64,000 nt of DNA from Microcoleus sp. FACHB-68 (GCF_014695715.1 NZ_JACJOT010000008.1:992001-1056000), one strand, 5' to 3'. Counted from the stretch's first letter, positions 44,220 to 53,530 are shown. Numbers and translations are program-made. The notes: generated by a model not told the origin, from the letters alone.

Positions 44220-44247
44220 GATGGGTTTCGCTATCGCTCTACCCATC
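44220..44247 (+). terminator. Hairpin downstream of the integrase
   Basis: GATGGGT (44220-44226) and ACCCATC (44241-44247) form a perfect 7-base stem followed by TTTCTTT on the plus strand, consistent with termination of the integrase transcript. It may also belong to a dispersed palindrome family. Confidence 0.55.
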
Positions 44248-44287
44248 TTTCTTTAACCGCTGCCGGCATCTTTTCCTCTAGGGGTTT

Positions 44288-44313
44288 GTTGGGTTTTCTT
44301 TCCTCAACCCAAC
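44288..44313. repeat. Palindrome at the 3' ends of integrase and uvrA
   Basis: GTTGGGTT (44288-44295) and AACCCAAC (44306-44313) form a perfect 8-base inverted repeat 21 bases from the uvrA stop. It resembles GTTGGGTTTC...AACCCAAC-type palindromes common in cyanobacteria and may act as a bidirectional mRNA 3' end structure. Confidence 0.55.
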
Positions 44314-44334
44314 CTACTATAAGAGGAACGCAAT

Positions 44335-47300
44335 CTAAGCTTTCTTTTTCAGCTTTTCCTTATTAATCTGAATTGCCGGCGGATGTTGTAGCAACACCGG
44401 CTTTAAATATTGTCCTGTATAAGAATGGGAATTCTTCGCTACTTGTTCAGGAGTTCCTTCTGCAATAATTTCTCCACCTTTATTTCCACCTTCTGGGCCT
44501 AAGTCTATCACCCAATCCGCACACCGGATTACATCTAAATTGTGTTCAATGACTAAAATTGAATTGCCTTTATCAACTAAGCGTTGCAACACATTTAGCA
44601 AGTGGTGAACATCATAAAATGATAAGCCGGTTGTCGGTTCATCAATTAAATAGAGGGTTTTTCCAGTTGCCCGTTTAGACAATTCAGTTGCTAATTTTAC
44701 CCGCTGTGCTTCCCCACCAGATAAGGTAGGTGCCGGCTGTCCTAATTGAATATACCCTAAGCCAACATCCACTAAAGTTTGCAACCGGCTTCCCGCTTTA
44801 GGGATATTTTTAAACATCTCTAAAGCTTCTTCAACCGTCATATTTAGAACATCAGCAATTGATTGGTTTTTATACTTCACTTGCAGGGTTTCCCGGTTAT
44901 ATCGCGCCCCTTTGCACACCTCACATTGTACATACACATCTGGCAGAAAATTCATCTCGATGACATTCACCCCTTGCCCACCGCAAGCTTCACAACGTCC
45001 GCCTTTGACGTTAAAAGAAAACTGTCCTTGTTTGTAACCTCTGGCTTTCGCTTCAATGGTTTCTGCGAATACCGCACGAATGGCATCAAAGATGCCGGTG
45101 TAAGTGGCAGGGTTAGAGCGAGGAGTGCGACCGATGGGGGATTGATCAATTACAATTGCTTTATCAATTGCGTCGAGTCCTTTGATCTCATCCAATTCTT
45201 TCGGCAAGGGAACTTTGCGGCTGAGTTGATGCTGCAATGCTGGATAAAGCAGTTCGTTAATTAGGGTAGATTTACCCGAACCGGAGACGCCGGTGACGCA
45301 GACAAGCTTGCCGAGCGGAATCTCAACGTTAATATTTTTTAAGTTATTACGGTAAGCATTTTTGATTTGCAGTTTTTTGCCATTTCCCGCTCTTCTTTCC
45401 CCTGGGGTTTCTATCACCCTGCGCCCCGATAAATAAGCGCCGGTGAGGGAATCTTCTGCGGCTAATAATGTCTCTAAACTGCCCTTTGCAACAATCTGCC
45501 CACCATGAACACCGGCATGAGGGCCAATATCGACAATACAATCGGCTGCGCGAATGGTTTCTTCATCGTGTTCGACGACGATTAAAGTATTTCCTAAAGA
45601 CCGCAATTTTGTTAAAGTATTCAGCAAACGTCCGTTGTCTCGTTGATGCAATCCGATACTCGGTTCATCTAAAACATAGAGAACGCCGGTAAGTCCAGAA
45701 CCAATTTGGGTAGCAAGACGAATTCGCTGCGCTTCCCCCCCTGAAAGGGTCATGGCGGGACGATCTAATGACAGGTAATCTAAACCGACATCAAGAAGAA
45801 ATTGCAGCCGTGCGCGAATTTCTCTCACGACTAAATCGGCAATTTTTGCTTGACGTTCGGTTAATTTTAGGTTATTCGTGCGTTCCAAACATTCGCTGAT
45901 AGAAGTGCCGGTTAAATCGGTAATTCGGGAACCTCCCAACCGTACAGAAAGCGCTTCTGCTTTGAGACGTTTTCCCTGACAAACTTCACAGGCTTGATCG
46001 ACTAAATAGGGTTCTAATTTCTGTTTTTGCAGTTCTGAAGAAGTTTCATCGTACTGACGCTGTAAGATAGTAATAACGCCAGGGAAGGGCCGGCGATAGC
46101 CTTGCCCGTTGCGGTAACGAGAATCGGCTTCAATCAAAATAGCTTCTTCAGAACCGTGCAGTAAAATGTGCTGTTGTTCAGTGGTTAGTTGCTTCCAAGG
46201 CGTGTTAATATCAAAGCCAAAAGCTTTACCGGCACTGTAAAGTAAAGATAGATAATAAGAGTTATCTTTGTCTGACCAAGGGGCAATTGCACTGTAAACC
46301 GGCGCTTCTAGATCCGGCACCACCATCTCAGGAGAAAATCTTCGCAAACTCCCCAAACCGTGACAACTTGGGCAGGCACCATAAGGCGAATTAAACGAGA
46401 ACAATCGGGGCGAAAGTTCTTCCATTACCGCCCCATGTTCTGGACAAGCAAAGTTTTCAGAAAATACTAATTCTTGGTCGTTATTTGCCGGCTTTTCTTC
46501 TCCATTCTGATTCGAGGGAGTTAAAGGTGAATCGGCTGCCGGCTCATTAATTAAAATTATGGCAATGCCATTAGAGTGTCGCAAACAAGTTGTCAGAGAA
46601 TCTGTAAGACGTTCTTGTATCCCGGATTTTTTTACGAGCCGGTCAATGACAATTTCAATCGTATGAGTGTAATTTTTATCTAATTCAATCGTGTCAGAAA
46701 GTTCGCGCACTTCTCCATTAACGCGGACGCGAACAAATCCTTCTGAAGCGAGACTTGACAAAAGTTTCTTATGGGTGCCTTTTTTGCCACGGACAACGGG
46801 GGCAAGAATTTGAAATTTCGTGCGATCTGGCAAGTCCATGATCCGATCGCACATCTCATCAATCGTTTGGGGGGCAATGCTGCGATCACAATGAGGACAA
46901 TGAGGTTCGCCGGCACGCCCAAATAGCAATCTAAAATAATCGTAAATCTCTGTTACAGTGCCAACTGTTGAGCGGGGGTTGTGGGAAGTAGACTTTTGAT
47001 CAATCGAAATCGCCGGACTTAAACCCTCAATCGCATCGACATCGGGCTTATCCAACTGTCCCAAGAATTGCCGTGCATAAGCGCTGAGAGATTCCACATA
47101 GCGGCGCTGTCCCTCTGCAAAGATGGTATCGAAAGCGAGGGAAGATTTGCCGGAACCAGAGACGCCTGTGAACACAATTAGCTGATCTCGCGGCAACTCC
47201 AGATCAATATTTTTCAGGTTGTGCTGCCTCGCACCCCGAATGCGAATCGTGTTTCCACCCCCCTGTTGAGGATCGGGGTTGTGGCCATTTTTAGATACAC

Positions 47301-47337
47301 CAAGCAGGGCGTCTGATTTTTCAGCAGGGTGGGACAT
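44335..47337 (-). CDS. uvrA: Excinuclease ABC subunit A
   Basis: A 1000-residue UvrA, the ATP-driven damage sensor of nucleotide excision repair that works with UvrB and UvrC. The two ABC cassettes are visible: Walker A GVSGSGKSSLAFD near residue 58 and signature LSGGEAQRIRLATQ near 540; second Walker A GVSGSGKSTLINELL near 680 and signature LSGGEAQRVKLATE near 875, with LYVLDEPSIGLH and LYLIDEPTTGLS Walker B/D-loops. Zinc-binding Cys pairs are at CPHCDR (about 150), CPEHG...CPSCHG, CEVCQG and CEACGGQG...CEVCKG. The basic tail ends KEKLKKKA. The length is slightly above average because of an insert near residues 270-290. uvrC is 17 kb away on the other strand. Confidence 0.97.
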   Translation of the reverse strand: MSHPAEKSDALLGVSKNGHNPDPQQGGGNTIRIRGARQHNLKNIDLELPRDQLIVFTGVSGSGKSSLAFDTIFAEGQRRYVESLSAYARQFLGQLDKPDVDAIEGLSPAISIDQKSTSHNPRSTVGTVTEIYDYFRLLFGRAGEPHCPHCDRSIAPQTIDEMCDRIMDLPDRTKFQILAPVVRGKKGTHKKLLSSLASEGFVRVRVNGEVRELSDTIELDKNYTHTIEIVIDRLVKKSGIQERLTDSLTTCLRHSNGIAIILINEPAADSPLTPSNQNGEEKPANNDQELVFSENFACPEHGAVMEELSPRLFSFNSPYGACPSCHGLGSLRRFSPEMVVPDLEAPVYSAIAPWSDKDNSYYLSLLYSAGKAFGFDINTPWKQLTTEQQHILLHGSEEAILIEADSRYRNGQGYRRPFPGVITILQRQYDETSSELQKQKLEPYLVDQACEVCQGKRLKAEALSVRLGGSRITDLTGTSISECLERTNNLKLTERQAKIADLVVREIRARLQFLLDVGLDYLSLDRPAMTLSGGEAQRIRLATQIGSGLTGVLYVLDEPSIGLHQRDNGRLLNTLTKLRSLGNTLIVVEHDEETIRAADCIVDIGPHAGVHGGQIVAKGSLETLLAAEDSLTGAYLSGRRVIETPGERRAGNGKKLQIKNAYRNNLKNINVEIPLGKLVCVTGVSGSGKSTLINELLYPALQHQLSRKVPLPKELDEIKGLDAIDKAIVIDQSPIGRTPRSNPATYTGIFDAIRAVFAETIEAKARGYKQGQFSFNVKGGRCEACGGQGVNVIEMNFLPDVYVQCEVCKGARYNRETLQVKYKNQSIADVLNMTVEEALEMFKNIPKAGSRLQTLVDVGLGYIQLGQPAPTLSGGEAQRVKLATELSKRATGKTLYLIDEPTTGLSFYDVHHLLNVLQRLVDKGNSILVIEHNLDVIRCADWVIDLGPEGGNKGGEIIAEGTPEQVAKNSHSYTGQYLKPVLLQHPPAIQINKEKLKKKA

Positions 47338-47425
47338 GGAGGCATCACGTAACAGTGCTTAATAATTTTAGCGCTGCCTCTCACAGACCTACCTGCATTC
47401 ACCGATAGAGATTTGGACTAGATGC

Positions 47426-49036
47426 CTACTTGTGTTGTGTACCATCCGGCATGATTGCTTTATGGAGGTTGGCACCCCTCAGATTGGCACCCTCCAGATT
47501 GGCGCTCCTCAGATCGGCAACTGCCAAGTTGGCACCCTCTAGGTTGGCACTCGTCAGGTTGGCATTGCTCAGTCTGGCACCCACCAAGGTAGTATTCGTT
47601 AGGTTAGCATTCGTCAGGTTAGCACCCTCCAGGTTCGCATCCCTCAGATTTGCACCCTCCAGATCAACATCCTGTAGGTTGGTATCCCTTAGATCAGCAC
47701 GATATAGGTCGGCATCTTTTAAAGACGCTTCTCTCAGGTTAGTACCCCTCAATTTGGCACCTATCAGATTGGCCTTCATTAGCCTAACATCCTCCAGATT
47801 GGCACCTATCAGGTTGGCACCCATTAGTTTGGCACCTATCAGGTTGGCACCTCTCAAGTCAGCATAGTCCAACTGGGCAAAGTCCAAGTAGGCATCCTCC
47901 AGATTGGCACGCATCAGGTTGGCACCCATCAAGTAGGCTTCCATCAGATTGGCACCCATCAAGTAGGCTTCCATCAGATTGGCATCCCTCAGATTGGCAC
48001 GCATCAAGTAGGCATTCTTCAGATCGGCACCCCTCAATTCAGCATTTCTGAGATCGCAAAGTATACATTCCTTCCTCTCCAGCAATCGGCTGACCAGATG
48101 GGCCGGCATGGAAGTTATGAAATTTTTTATAATACCGGCACCACCAACAAGGGTGATAGTTGCTACCCCAATAATAGTGATAGCTAGTTTTCTTTGTTGT
48201 AGGGTTCTTCCCAGAATTTCTAGGGCAGTGGCTGTGCCTTTCACCGGCTTTAATGCTTTTAAGGCAGCGCCGGCATTGGCATAACGCTGTTTGAGATTCG
48301 GGGCAACCATCTTTTCCAACCAATCAGTGAAGCGGGGATTGATTTGGGAAGTTTTGCTTTTAAAGTTAAAGCGATAGTTGTCATCCATTAAATCGCCAAT
48401 ATCAACGGAACGGGTGCCGGTGAGCAGGCAAATTAAGGTTGCTCCTAAGCTGTAGAGGTCTGATGCTTCTGTGAGACTGCGACCAAATTGTTCTTCTGGC
48501 GGCATGAAACCAGGGGTACCGGCAGCTACACTACTCATCGCCAATTCCCCGCCGCGAATCCTGGCAAATCCAAAATCAATGAGATAAGCATTAAATTGCT
48601 CGTCAACCAAGATATTTTCGGGTTTAATATCTCGATGGATAACTGAGGGGACACGCTTTTGCAGATAAACTAAAATTTCTAATACAGACTCGGCAATTTG
48701 CTTAACTTCTTCGGGTGTAAAGCTATGTCTTTCGGCTAAAGACGGTGCGTTTTTATATTCCTGCACCAGGCAAAAACCGGCTGATGTTTCAAAGGAATTG
48801 AGATACTTAGGGATGCGGGGATGATCAAGCTGTTGCAAAACTTCGATTTCGCGCTGATAGGCTTTATAACCCGACCAATCAGAGCCGGTCATTGCAAAGC
48901 GGAATTCTTTGATTACAACTTGTTGGTTGTGATTAAGCGCAGTCGCCAAGTAGGTAATGCGTCCTGCTTCCCGGTTGCGCCCTAATTCTCGGATAACCTG
49001 ATAGCCGTGGTTGGAAAAGTCTGGATGCTCGCCCAT
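47426..49036 (-). CDS. Ser/Thr protein kinase with pentapeptide-repeat domain
   Basis: A 536-residue membrane-anchored kinase. The kinase domain (about 12-270) has VVIKEFRFA with the ATP-anchoring Lys, VIHRDIKPENILVD near 137, LIDFGFARIRGG and GTPGFMPPEEQ; these are intact catalytic features. The Gly-rich loop is poorly conserved (LGRNREAGRITYLA). A membrane segment follows at about 281-303. From about 325 to 530 there are some 40 pentapeptide repeats of the A(D/N)LxX type, forming a right-handed beta-helix likely used for binding. The repeats would lie across the membrane from the kinase. The DNA of the repeats is low-complexity on both strands, which creates false open frames. It is divergent from the exported protein gene across a 355-base gap. 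Confidence 0.92.
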   Translation of the reverse strand: MGEHPDFSNHGYQVIRELGRNREAGRITYLATALNHNQQVVIKEFRFAMTGSDWSGYKAYQREIEVLQQLDHPRIPKYLNSFETSAGFCLVQEYKNAPSLAERHSFTPEEVKQIAESVLEILVYLQKRVPSVIHRDIKPENILVDEQFNAYLIDFGFARIRGGELAMSSVAAGTPGFMPPEEQFGRSLTEASDLYSLGATLICLLTGTRSVDIGDLMDDNYRFNFKSKTSQINPRFTDWLEKMVAPNLKQRYANAGAALKALKPVKGTATALEILGRTLQQRKLAITIIGVATITLVGGAGIIKNFITSMPAHLVSRLLERKECILCDLRNAELRGADLKNAYLMRANLRDANLMEAYLMGANLMEAYLMGANLMRANLEDAYLDFAQLDYADLRGANLIGAKLMGANLIGANLEDVRLMKANLIGAKLRGTNLREASLKDADLYRADLRDTNLQDVDLEGANLRDANLEGANLTNANLTNTTLVGARLSNANLTSANLEGANLAVADLRSANLEGANLRGANLHKAIMPDGTQHK

Positions 49037-49391
49037 GTTGATTTATTATTTTACAGTCTAAAGGGCACGATAACTGGTACAACAGAAGAAGGGATGCTGC
49101 CGGCCCTCTTTGGGTGAATGACTTGGTTTGATACTGGCACAGAGTTTTTGAGCTTCAGGGAAATTGCTACTTTTCTTCATAAAGCGTGGGCGATTAGGCA
49201 TTGGGGTGCGATCGCCACTTTGACACACGCACAAACAAGCGATATTTTCAATGCCAGATGAGATGCCGGTGACAAAGCTGTGCATTATTTAAATCGCCAT
49301 ACAGGGTTTGGAGGCAGCAAATGCTTGTTTTTCCTTCTGCATTTCTACGATTACTTGCCAAAAAATTTCAAAAATTTTAGAGGTAACTTTT
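49037..49391. other. Divergent region, with a doubtful small frame on the minus strand
   Basis: This region separates the pentapeptide kinase (minus) and the exported protein (plus). It holds a 75-codon frame on the minus strand (listed separately with low confidence). A GAGG ribosome site lies at 49380-49383 for the downstream plus-strand gene. No repeat or RNA gene was recognised. Confidence 0.4.
49058..49285 (-). CDS. Possible small Cys-containing protein (doubtful)
   Basis: A 75-codon frame on the minus strand, starting ATG 49283-49285, with CLCVC near residue 17 and FCC near residue 67, and basic residues throughout (RPRFMKKSSNF, SPKEGRQHP). I do not recognise a family. There is no strong ribosome site. 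It lies upstream of the kinase gene by 21 bases, so co-transcription is possible. It may be a real small gene or chance. Confidence 0.3.
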   Translation of the reverse strand: MHSFVTGISSGIENIACLCVCQSGDRTPMPNRPRFMKKSSNFPEAQKLCASIKPSHSPKEGRQHPFFCCTSYRAL

Positions 49392-50831
49392 ATGAGAAAA
49401 CGGCTGCTTCTTGGATTGTTAGTTTTTACGTTACTTTTAGGCTTAGTGTTTGTTTTATTCAGTTCAAATGAAAATTCAAAACGACCCTTTGCTTTGCCGG
49501 CATCTGCTTTAGAAGAACCTTGGCCGGTTCAAAGTGGCCTCCGTATTGCGACACTGAACAGTAAAATTTCAACAGTAAATCGTGTTGTATTAGTTCCTGA
49601 TGAAGCCACATTCCTTGCTGCAATTAGGCAGTGGAGTCTCGAAGGGCGTTGGCCGGTTTTGATTGAAGATAACAAGTATACACCGATGTTTTTGCAGCGA
49701 TTTGAGCCGGCTGAGGTGATTCGGGTGCCGGCAGTTAAAGATTCTTTACCAAAGGGTGAAACTTTGCAAAATTCTATGCTTCAAGCTGTCGCGGCTGCTT
49801 GGAATGCAACGGATATGGAATCGCTGAAACAAGCCTGGAAGCGTTTAGGATGGGAACCCCCAGGCGTTGTTATTACTTCACAAAATGACCCTGCATGGCC
49901 GGCAGCCGTCGCTTTGGCTGCGGATCGTGGTCAACCTTTAGTATTTCTAGAAGATAATTTTGGACAACCGAATGATACCCTAAGTGCTGAACAAATGCAG
50001 CGTTTAGAAACGAGTATTGAAAATACTGTTAAACAAACAGGCTATCCTTACAAAAAACTTGGGGATTCTATTGATACGATTACCCTTGTCCGCGATCTTG
50101 GTGTGAAATATCAATCTCTTAAAAATGCCAAAGATCAGTTAGCCGTAACGGACGGTTTAGCCAGAAACAAAAATGGTGAACGCTGGGCGGTTGCTGGTTG
50201 GATTGCCGGTTCGCCGGCGCGGGCTGTTTATCAAGCAATGTGTGCTATTTTTCTTGAACCTAAAACAGCAATGCTGTATAATAGCTATCAGCAAAAAGGC
50301 TCATGGCTCGAATATGAAATGAGTTTAGCAGCCAGTGAGTTAAAAAACATAGGCGTGAAAATTCAAGCGGTGCAGCAACCTCAAGCTGATCTTGAGAAAT
50401 GGCGGGATTTAACAGCTAGGGAATGGGAATTTGATTTAGTATTTGTCAATTCTAGTGGGGATAAAGCCTCATTCAATGTCGGTAAAGGTCAAGCTGTTGT
50501 TGATGATGTTCCCAAATTGAAATTTCCCGCAGCCGTTCACTTTATCCATAGTTGGTCTGCAACCACTCCAGATGACCCCGAAACCGTCGGCGGACGATGG
50601 CTAGAAAATGGGGCGTATCTGTATGCCGGCAGCGTTCACGAACCTTTTTTATCTGCGTTTATTCCACCCAAATTAATGGTCAAGCGCATGATGCGTTCGG
50701 CCCCATTTTTACTGTCCGCCCGTCAGCTAGAATCACCCCCTTGGAAGGTGACAACAATTGGCGATCCTCTCACAATTTTTACGAAGCAAAGACGCAAAAT
50801 TCCGCCGACTTATCTCCCCATACCGAAGTAA
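49392..50831 (+). CDS. Exported/membrane-anchored hypothetical protein between two kinases
   Basis: A 479-residue protein with an N-terminal hydrophobic segment (LLLGLLVFTLLLGLVFVLF, about residues 5-23), a signal peptide or anchor. The mature part has a repeated strand-helix pattern, with VVLVPDEATFLAAIRQWSLEGRWPVLI (about 60-87) and PGVVITSQNDPAWPAAVALAADRGQPLVFLEDN (about 155-187), reminiscent of cell-wall-binding-repeat-like folds. Its end, GAYLYAGSVHEPFLSAFIPPKL and VTTIGDPLTIF, recalls the C-terminal of C25-peptidase-like (TIGR03790-type) proteins. I cannot name its function. A longer frame starts at 49308, but ATG 49392 has a GAGG ribosome site and places the hydrophobic segment at the N-terminus. 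It is flanked by two Ser/Thr kinases, one on each side. Confidence 0.78.
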   Translation: MRKRLLLGLLVFTLLLGLVFVLFSSNENSKRPFALPASALEEPWPVQSGLRIATLNSKISTVNRVVLVPDEATFLAAIRQWSLEGRWPVLIEDNKYTPMFLQRFEPAEVIRVPAVKDSLPKGETLQNSMLQAVAAAWNATDMESLKQAWKRLGWEPPGVVITSQNDPAWPAAVALAADRGQPLVFLEDNFGQPNDTLSAEQMQRLETSIENTVKQTGYPYKKLGDSIDTITLVRDLGVKYQSLKNAKDQLAVTDGLARNKNGERWAVAGWIAGSPARAVYQAMCAIFLEPKTAMLYNSYQQKGSWLEYEMSLAASELKNIGVKIQAVQQPQADLEKWRDLTAREWEFDLVFVNSSGDKASFNVGKGQAVVDDVPKLKFPAAVHFIHSWSATTPDDPETVGGRWLENGAYLYAGSVHEPFLSAFIPPKLMVKRMMRSAPFLLSARQLESPPWKVTTIGDPLTIFTKQRRKIPPTYLPIPK

Positions 50832-50845
50832 TTACTTGAATTTAA

Positions 50846-53017
50846 CTAGAACTTAAGCGCCTGATTATTATCCACCGGCTCATCTTTCTTATCTTTTTCT
50901 TTCAACTCATCTTTCTTATCTTTTTCTTCCAAAATAGTCCGCTTGCTTGCTTCCAACTGTCTTTCTGCCTCTTTTTGTGCCTTGACAGCTTCTTGAAAAT
51001 TCGGTTTTAACTGCACCGCTTTTTCATAAGAAACAATTGCATCTTCGTATCGTTTCAAGTTAAATAAAGCATTACCCCGGCTGTACCAAGCTTCATAGTT
51101 ATCTGGCTTGATATACACTGCGCTGTCATAAGAATTAACCGCTTGTTCGTACCGCTTTAAGTTATACAGCGCATTGCCTCGGTTGTACCAAGCTTGGGCA
51201 TCATTTGGCTGCAACTGAATCACTTTATCATAAGATCCAAAAGCTTCTTCATACCGGCGCAATTGATGCAGTGACCAGCCTAAGTTGTACCAAGCTTCAT
51301 AAGAATCGGGGTTTAACTGAACTGCTTTTTGATACGGTTCAATTGCGTCTTGATACCGTTTCAAATTATTCAGTGCATTGCCTTTACTATACCAGGCTTG
51401 AAAATAGTCTGGTTTTAAGCGAACTGCTTTATCATAAGATTCAACCGCGTCTTTATAGCGATTTAATTTGAGGAGTGAATTACCGCGATTATACCAGGCT
51501 TTGTAATAATCAGATTTGAATTCAACCGCTTTATCGTAGGAAGCAACGGCATCTTCATATCGCTGTAAATTATGCAACGCCCATCCCCGATTGTACCAAG
51601 CTTCATAATAGTCTGGTTTATTTTCAATCGCCTTTTCATAAGAAGTAATCGCTTCTTCATATCGCGGAACTTTCAGCAGCACTTCGCCTCTTCCATTCCA
51701 GGCTTCTGAATAAGCCGGCTGAATTTTTAACGCCTCATTAAAGGAAGCAATCGCTTCTTCATACCGTTTTAAATTATCTAAAAGATAGCTTCTTCCGATC
51801 CAGGCTTCTAAATAATCAGGCTTAATTTGAATTGCTTTCTCGTAAGCTTCTAAGGCTTCTTTTTGTTGTTTTAAACTCGACAATGCGTTAGCTTTATCTT
51901 TCCACGCTTCCGCATAATCAGGTTTAATTTTAATCGCTTTTGTGTAAGACTCAAGCGCTTCTTCATAACGCTTCAAATTATAAAGGGTGTTTCCTCGACT
52001 ATATAAATCATTCGCATTGGATGAATGGATAGAATTAACAATAGAAACCGAAGCTAATCCAATGCCTGCTCCTACGACAGCCAGAGAAATTAAAATCATT
52101 AACAGCTTCGATTGCGATTTTTTCGCTTTAACCGGCAGCCCCCCGCCTACCGGCTTTGTTGGCAAAACCGGCTTCTTCAACTCTTTAAGTGCTTGCAGCG
52201 CTTCCGACGCAGAAGGATAGCGCTGCCGGAAATCATAGCGCACCATTTTATCTAAAACTTCTGCGAGTTCAGGACTAACAGATACCCGTTCTCGCCAAAT
52301 AATTTCTTCAGTATCGGCGTCTTTTTCAAATTGGTGAGGAAGCAAGCCTGTCAGTGCTTGAATCCCAATAATTCCCACAGCATAAACATCACTGCTTGGT
52401 TTAGGGTTCCCATGAGCTTGCTCGCTAGGCATATAACCCGGAGTGCCAATGCTCACACTCACACACGTCTGCCCTGCCGGCTGCACTTGTGTGGTAATTT
52501 GTTTAACCGCGCCAAAATCAATTAAAACTAACTTGCTATCTTTATTGCGCCGGATAATATTGCTAGGATTGATATCCCGATGAATTACATTTTGCTGATG
52601 GACAAACTCTAAAACTTCAAGAATATCTTGCAATATGCAAATTACCTCATCCTCGCTTAAACTTCCGCCAGTAACTCCATTTTGACCGGGGTTAGAAGGG
52701 GAGAGTTCCTTGCCCAAATCGCGCCCTTCAACGAATTCCTGTACTAAATAGAATTCTTGAGCTTCTTCAAAATATGCAAAAAGTTGAGGAATTCGTTCAT
52801 GTTTCCCCAACTTATACAAAACTTGCGCTTCGGTATCGAATAAACGTCTCGCTGTTTGCAACGTTGCCGGATCGTTTGCCTGCGGCTTGAGTTGCTTGAC
52901 AACACACTGATGGTTGCCTGGTAGCTGCCGATCTTCAGCTAGATAAGTTTGACCAAATCCCCCGCCTCCCAAATGGCTGATGATGTGGTAACGCCCACTA
53001 AGTGTTGTTTTCAGCAT
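50846..53017 (-). CDS. Ser/Thr protein kinase with TPR repeats
   Basis: A 723-residue membrane-anchored kinase. The kinase (about 10-275) has a clear Gly-rich loop LGGGGFGQTYLA, CVVKQL lysine, LIDFGAVKQI and GTPGYMPSEQ. The catalytic loop reads HRDINPSNII near residue 147: the Lys that normally follows HRD by two is Asn. A membrane segment is at about 307-330. Residues about 338-680 carry ten TPR motifs (AWYNRGNALYNLKRYExAVxSYDKAV), and the C-terminus is charged (KDKKDELKEKDKKDEP). Cyanobacterial SpkB/SpkD-like kinases have similar layouts. The TPRs are presumably on the far side of the membrane from the kinase domain, giving a sensor-like layout. It converges on the exported protein gene, 14 bases apart. 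Confidence 0.92.
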   Translation of the reverse strand: MLKTTLSGRYHIISHLGGGGFGQTYLAEDRQLPGNHQCVVKQLKPQANDPATLQTARRLFDTEAQVLYKLGKHERIPQLFAYFEEAQEFYLVQEFVEGRDLGKELSPSNPGQNGVTGGSLSEDEVICILQDILEVLEFVHQQNVIHRDINPSNIIRRNKDSKLVLIDFGAVKQITTQVQPAGQTCVSVSIGTPGYMPSEQAHGNPKPSSDVYAVGIIGIQALTGLLPHQFEKDADTEEIIWRERVSVSPELAEVLDKMVRYDFRQRYPSASEALQALKELKKPVLPTKPVGGGLPVKAKKSQSKLLMILISLAVVGAGIGLASVSIVNSIHSSNANDLYSRGNTLYNLKRYEEALESYTKAIKIKPDYAEAWKDKANALSSLKQQKEALEAYEKAIQIKPDYLEAWIGRSYLLDNLKRYEEAIASFNEALKIQPAYSEAWNGRGEVLLKVPRYEEAITSYEKAIENKPDYYEAWYNRGWALHNLQRYEDAVASYDKAVEFKSDYYKAWYNRGNSLLKLNRYKDAVESYDKAVRLKPDYFQAWYSKGNALNNLKRYQDAIEPYQKAVQLNPDSYEAWYNLGWSLHQLRRYEEAFGSYDKVIQLQPNDAQAWYNRGNALYNLKRYEQAVNSYDSAVYIKPDNYEAWYSRGNALFNLKRYEDAIVSYEKAVQLKPNFQEAVKAQKEAERQLEASKRTILEEKDKKDELKEKDKKDEPVDNNQALKF

Positions 53018-53200
53018 GAGATTTGTACAGTATTGGTGGAAGGAAAGCCGATGATTTGCTTGATGGCTGATTTTGATCTTGCCACAAATTACATGAGTGC
53101 TGAGTGATGATTTTTGGGCTAAAGGAGTTTTGAGGAATGAGTGCCCATACCTTTAGGTTAGCGAAGCCTTGCCCATACCGTTCTTGTTGGCGAAGCCTCG

Positions 53201-53282
53201 CCCCATGCCCTATGCCCAATGCCCCATGCCCTATGCCCAATGCCCCATGCCCAATGCCCCATGCCCTATGCCCCATGCCCAA
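53201..53282. repeat. CCC(A/T)ATG heptamer minisatellite
   Basis: About eleven consecutive copies of the seven-base word CCC(C/T/A)ATG run across this segment. Two GCGAAGCCT(T/C)GCCC segments just upstream (53159-53206) are a further repeat. The frame on the opposite strand reads Gly-His-Gly-Ala-Leu-Gly-Ile, a by-product of the repeat. It lies between the TPR kinase and the XRE regulator gene. A shorter ATGCCCCATGCCC occurs near 42284. Confidence 0.85.
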
Positions 53283-53288
53283 AAAAGC

Positions 53289-53510
53289 CTACTGCTCTAC
53301 AATCTCAAATAAATCTTCAATCAGCACATCAAACGCCCGCGCCAGCTTTAGTAAAGCATTCAGATCAGCCATTGTCATCCCAGCAGAGACGGCATAAGTT
53401 TTAACCGTACTGTAAGGAACTCCTGAACGCTCAGAAACTTCTTTGAGCGTCCAGCCTTCTTTCGCGGCAAATTCCTTAATTCGCAACTTGACCAATTCGC
53501 CTCTTGACAT
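53289..53510 (-). CDS. XRE-family transcriptional regulator
   Basis: A 73-residue Cro/CI-type helix-turn-helix protein. GWTLKEVSERSGVPYSTVKTY (about 19-39) is the HTH, followed by AVSAGMTMADLNALLKLARAFDVLIEDLFEIV, typical of small XRE regulators that bind DNA as dimers. The palindrome ATAGTCGAGATTTCGGCTAT abuts its start, suggesting autoregulation. It is divergent to the conserved small protein at 53629 across about 118 bases, so the palindrome could also regulate that gene. This pairing resembles a regulator-target unit but no toxin signature is seen in the neighbour. Confidence 0.85.
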   Translation of the reverse strand: MSRGELVKLRIKEFAAKEGWTLKEVSERSGVPYSTVKTYAVSAGMTMADLNALLKLARAFDVLIEDLFEIVEQ

Positions 53511-53530
53511 ATAGTCGAGATTTCGGCTAT
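53511..53530. promoter_or_regulatory. Palindromic candidate operator next to XRE gene
   Basis: ATAGTCGA (53511-53518) and TCGGCTAT (53523-53530) are an 8-base inverted repeat with one mismatch around four bases. It directly precedes the XRE start codon and lies 99 bases upstream of the divergent gene. Small XRE regulators commonly bind such sites. Confidence 0.55.

Noticed and set aside
47430-48060. Dense DNA repeats and a 145-codon plus-strand frame opposite the pentapeptide kinase
   Set aside because: The repeats encode the pentapeptide domain on the minus strand; the plus-strand frame is its shadow.
52998-53282. Gly-His-rich 94-codon frame on the minus strand
   Set aside because: It is a by-product of the heptamer minisatellite and lacks a ribosome site and family resemblance.
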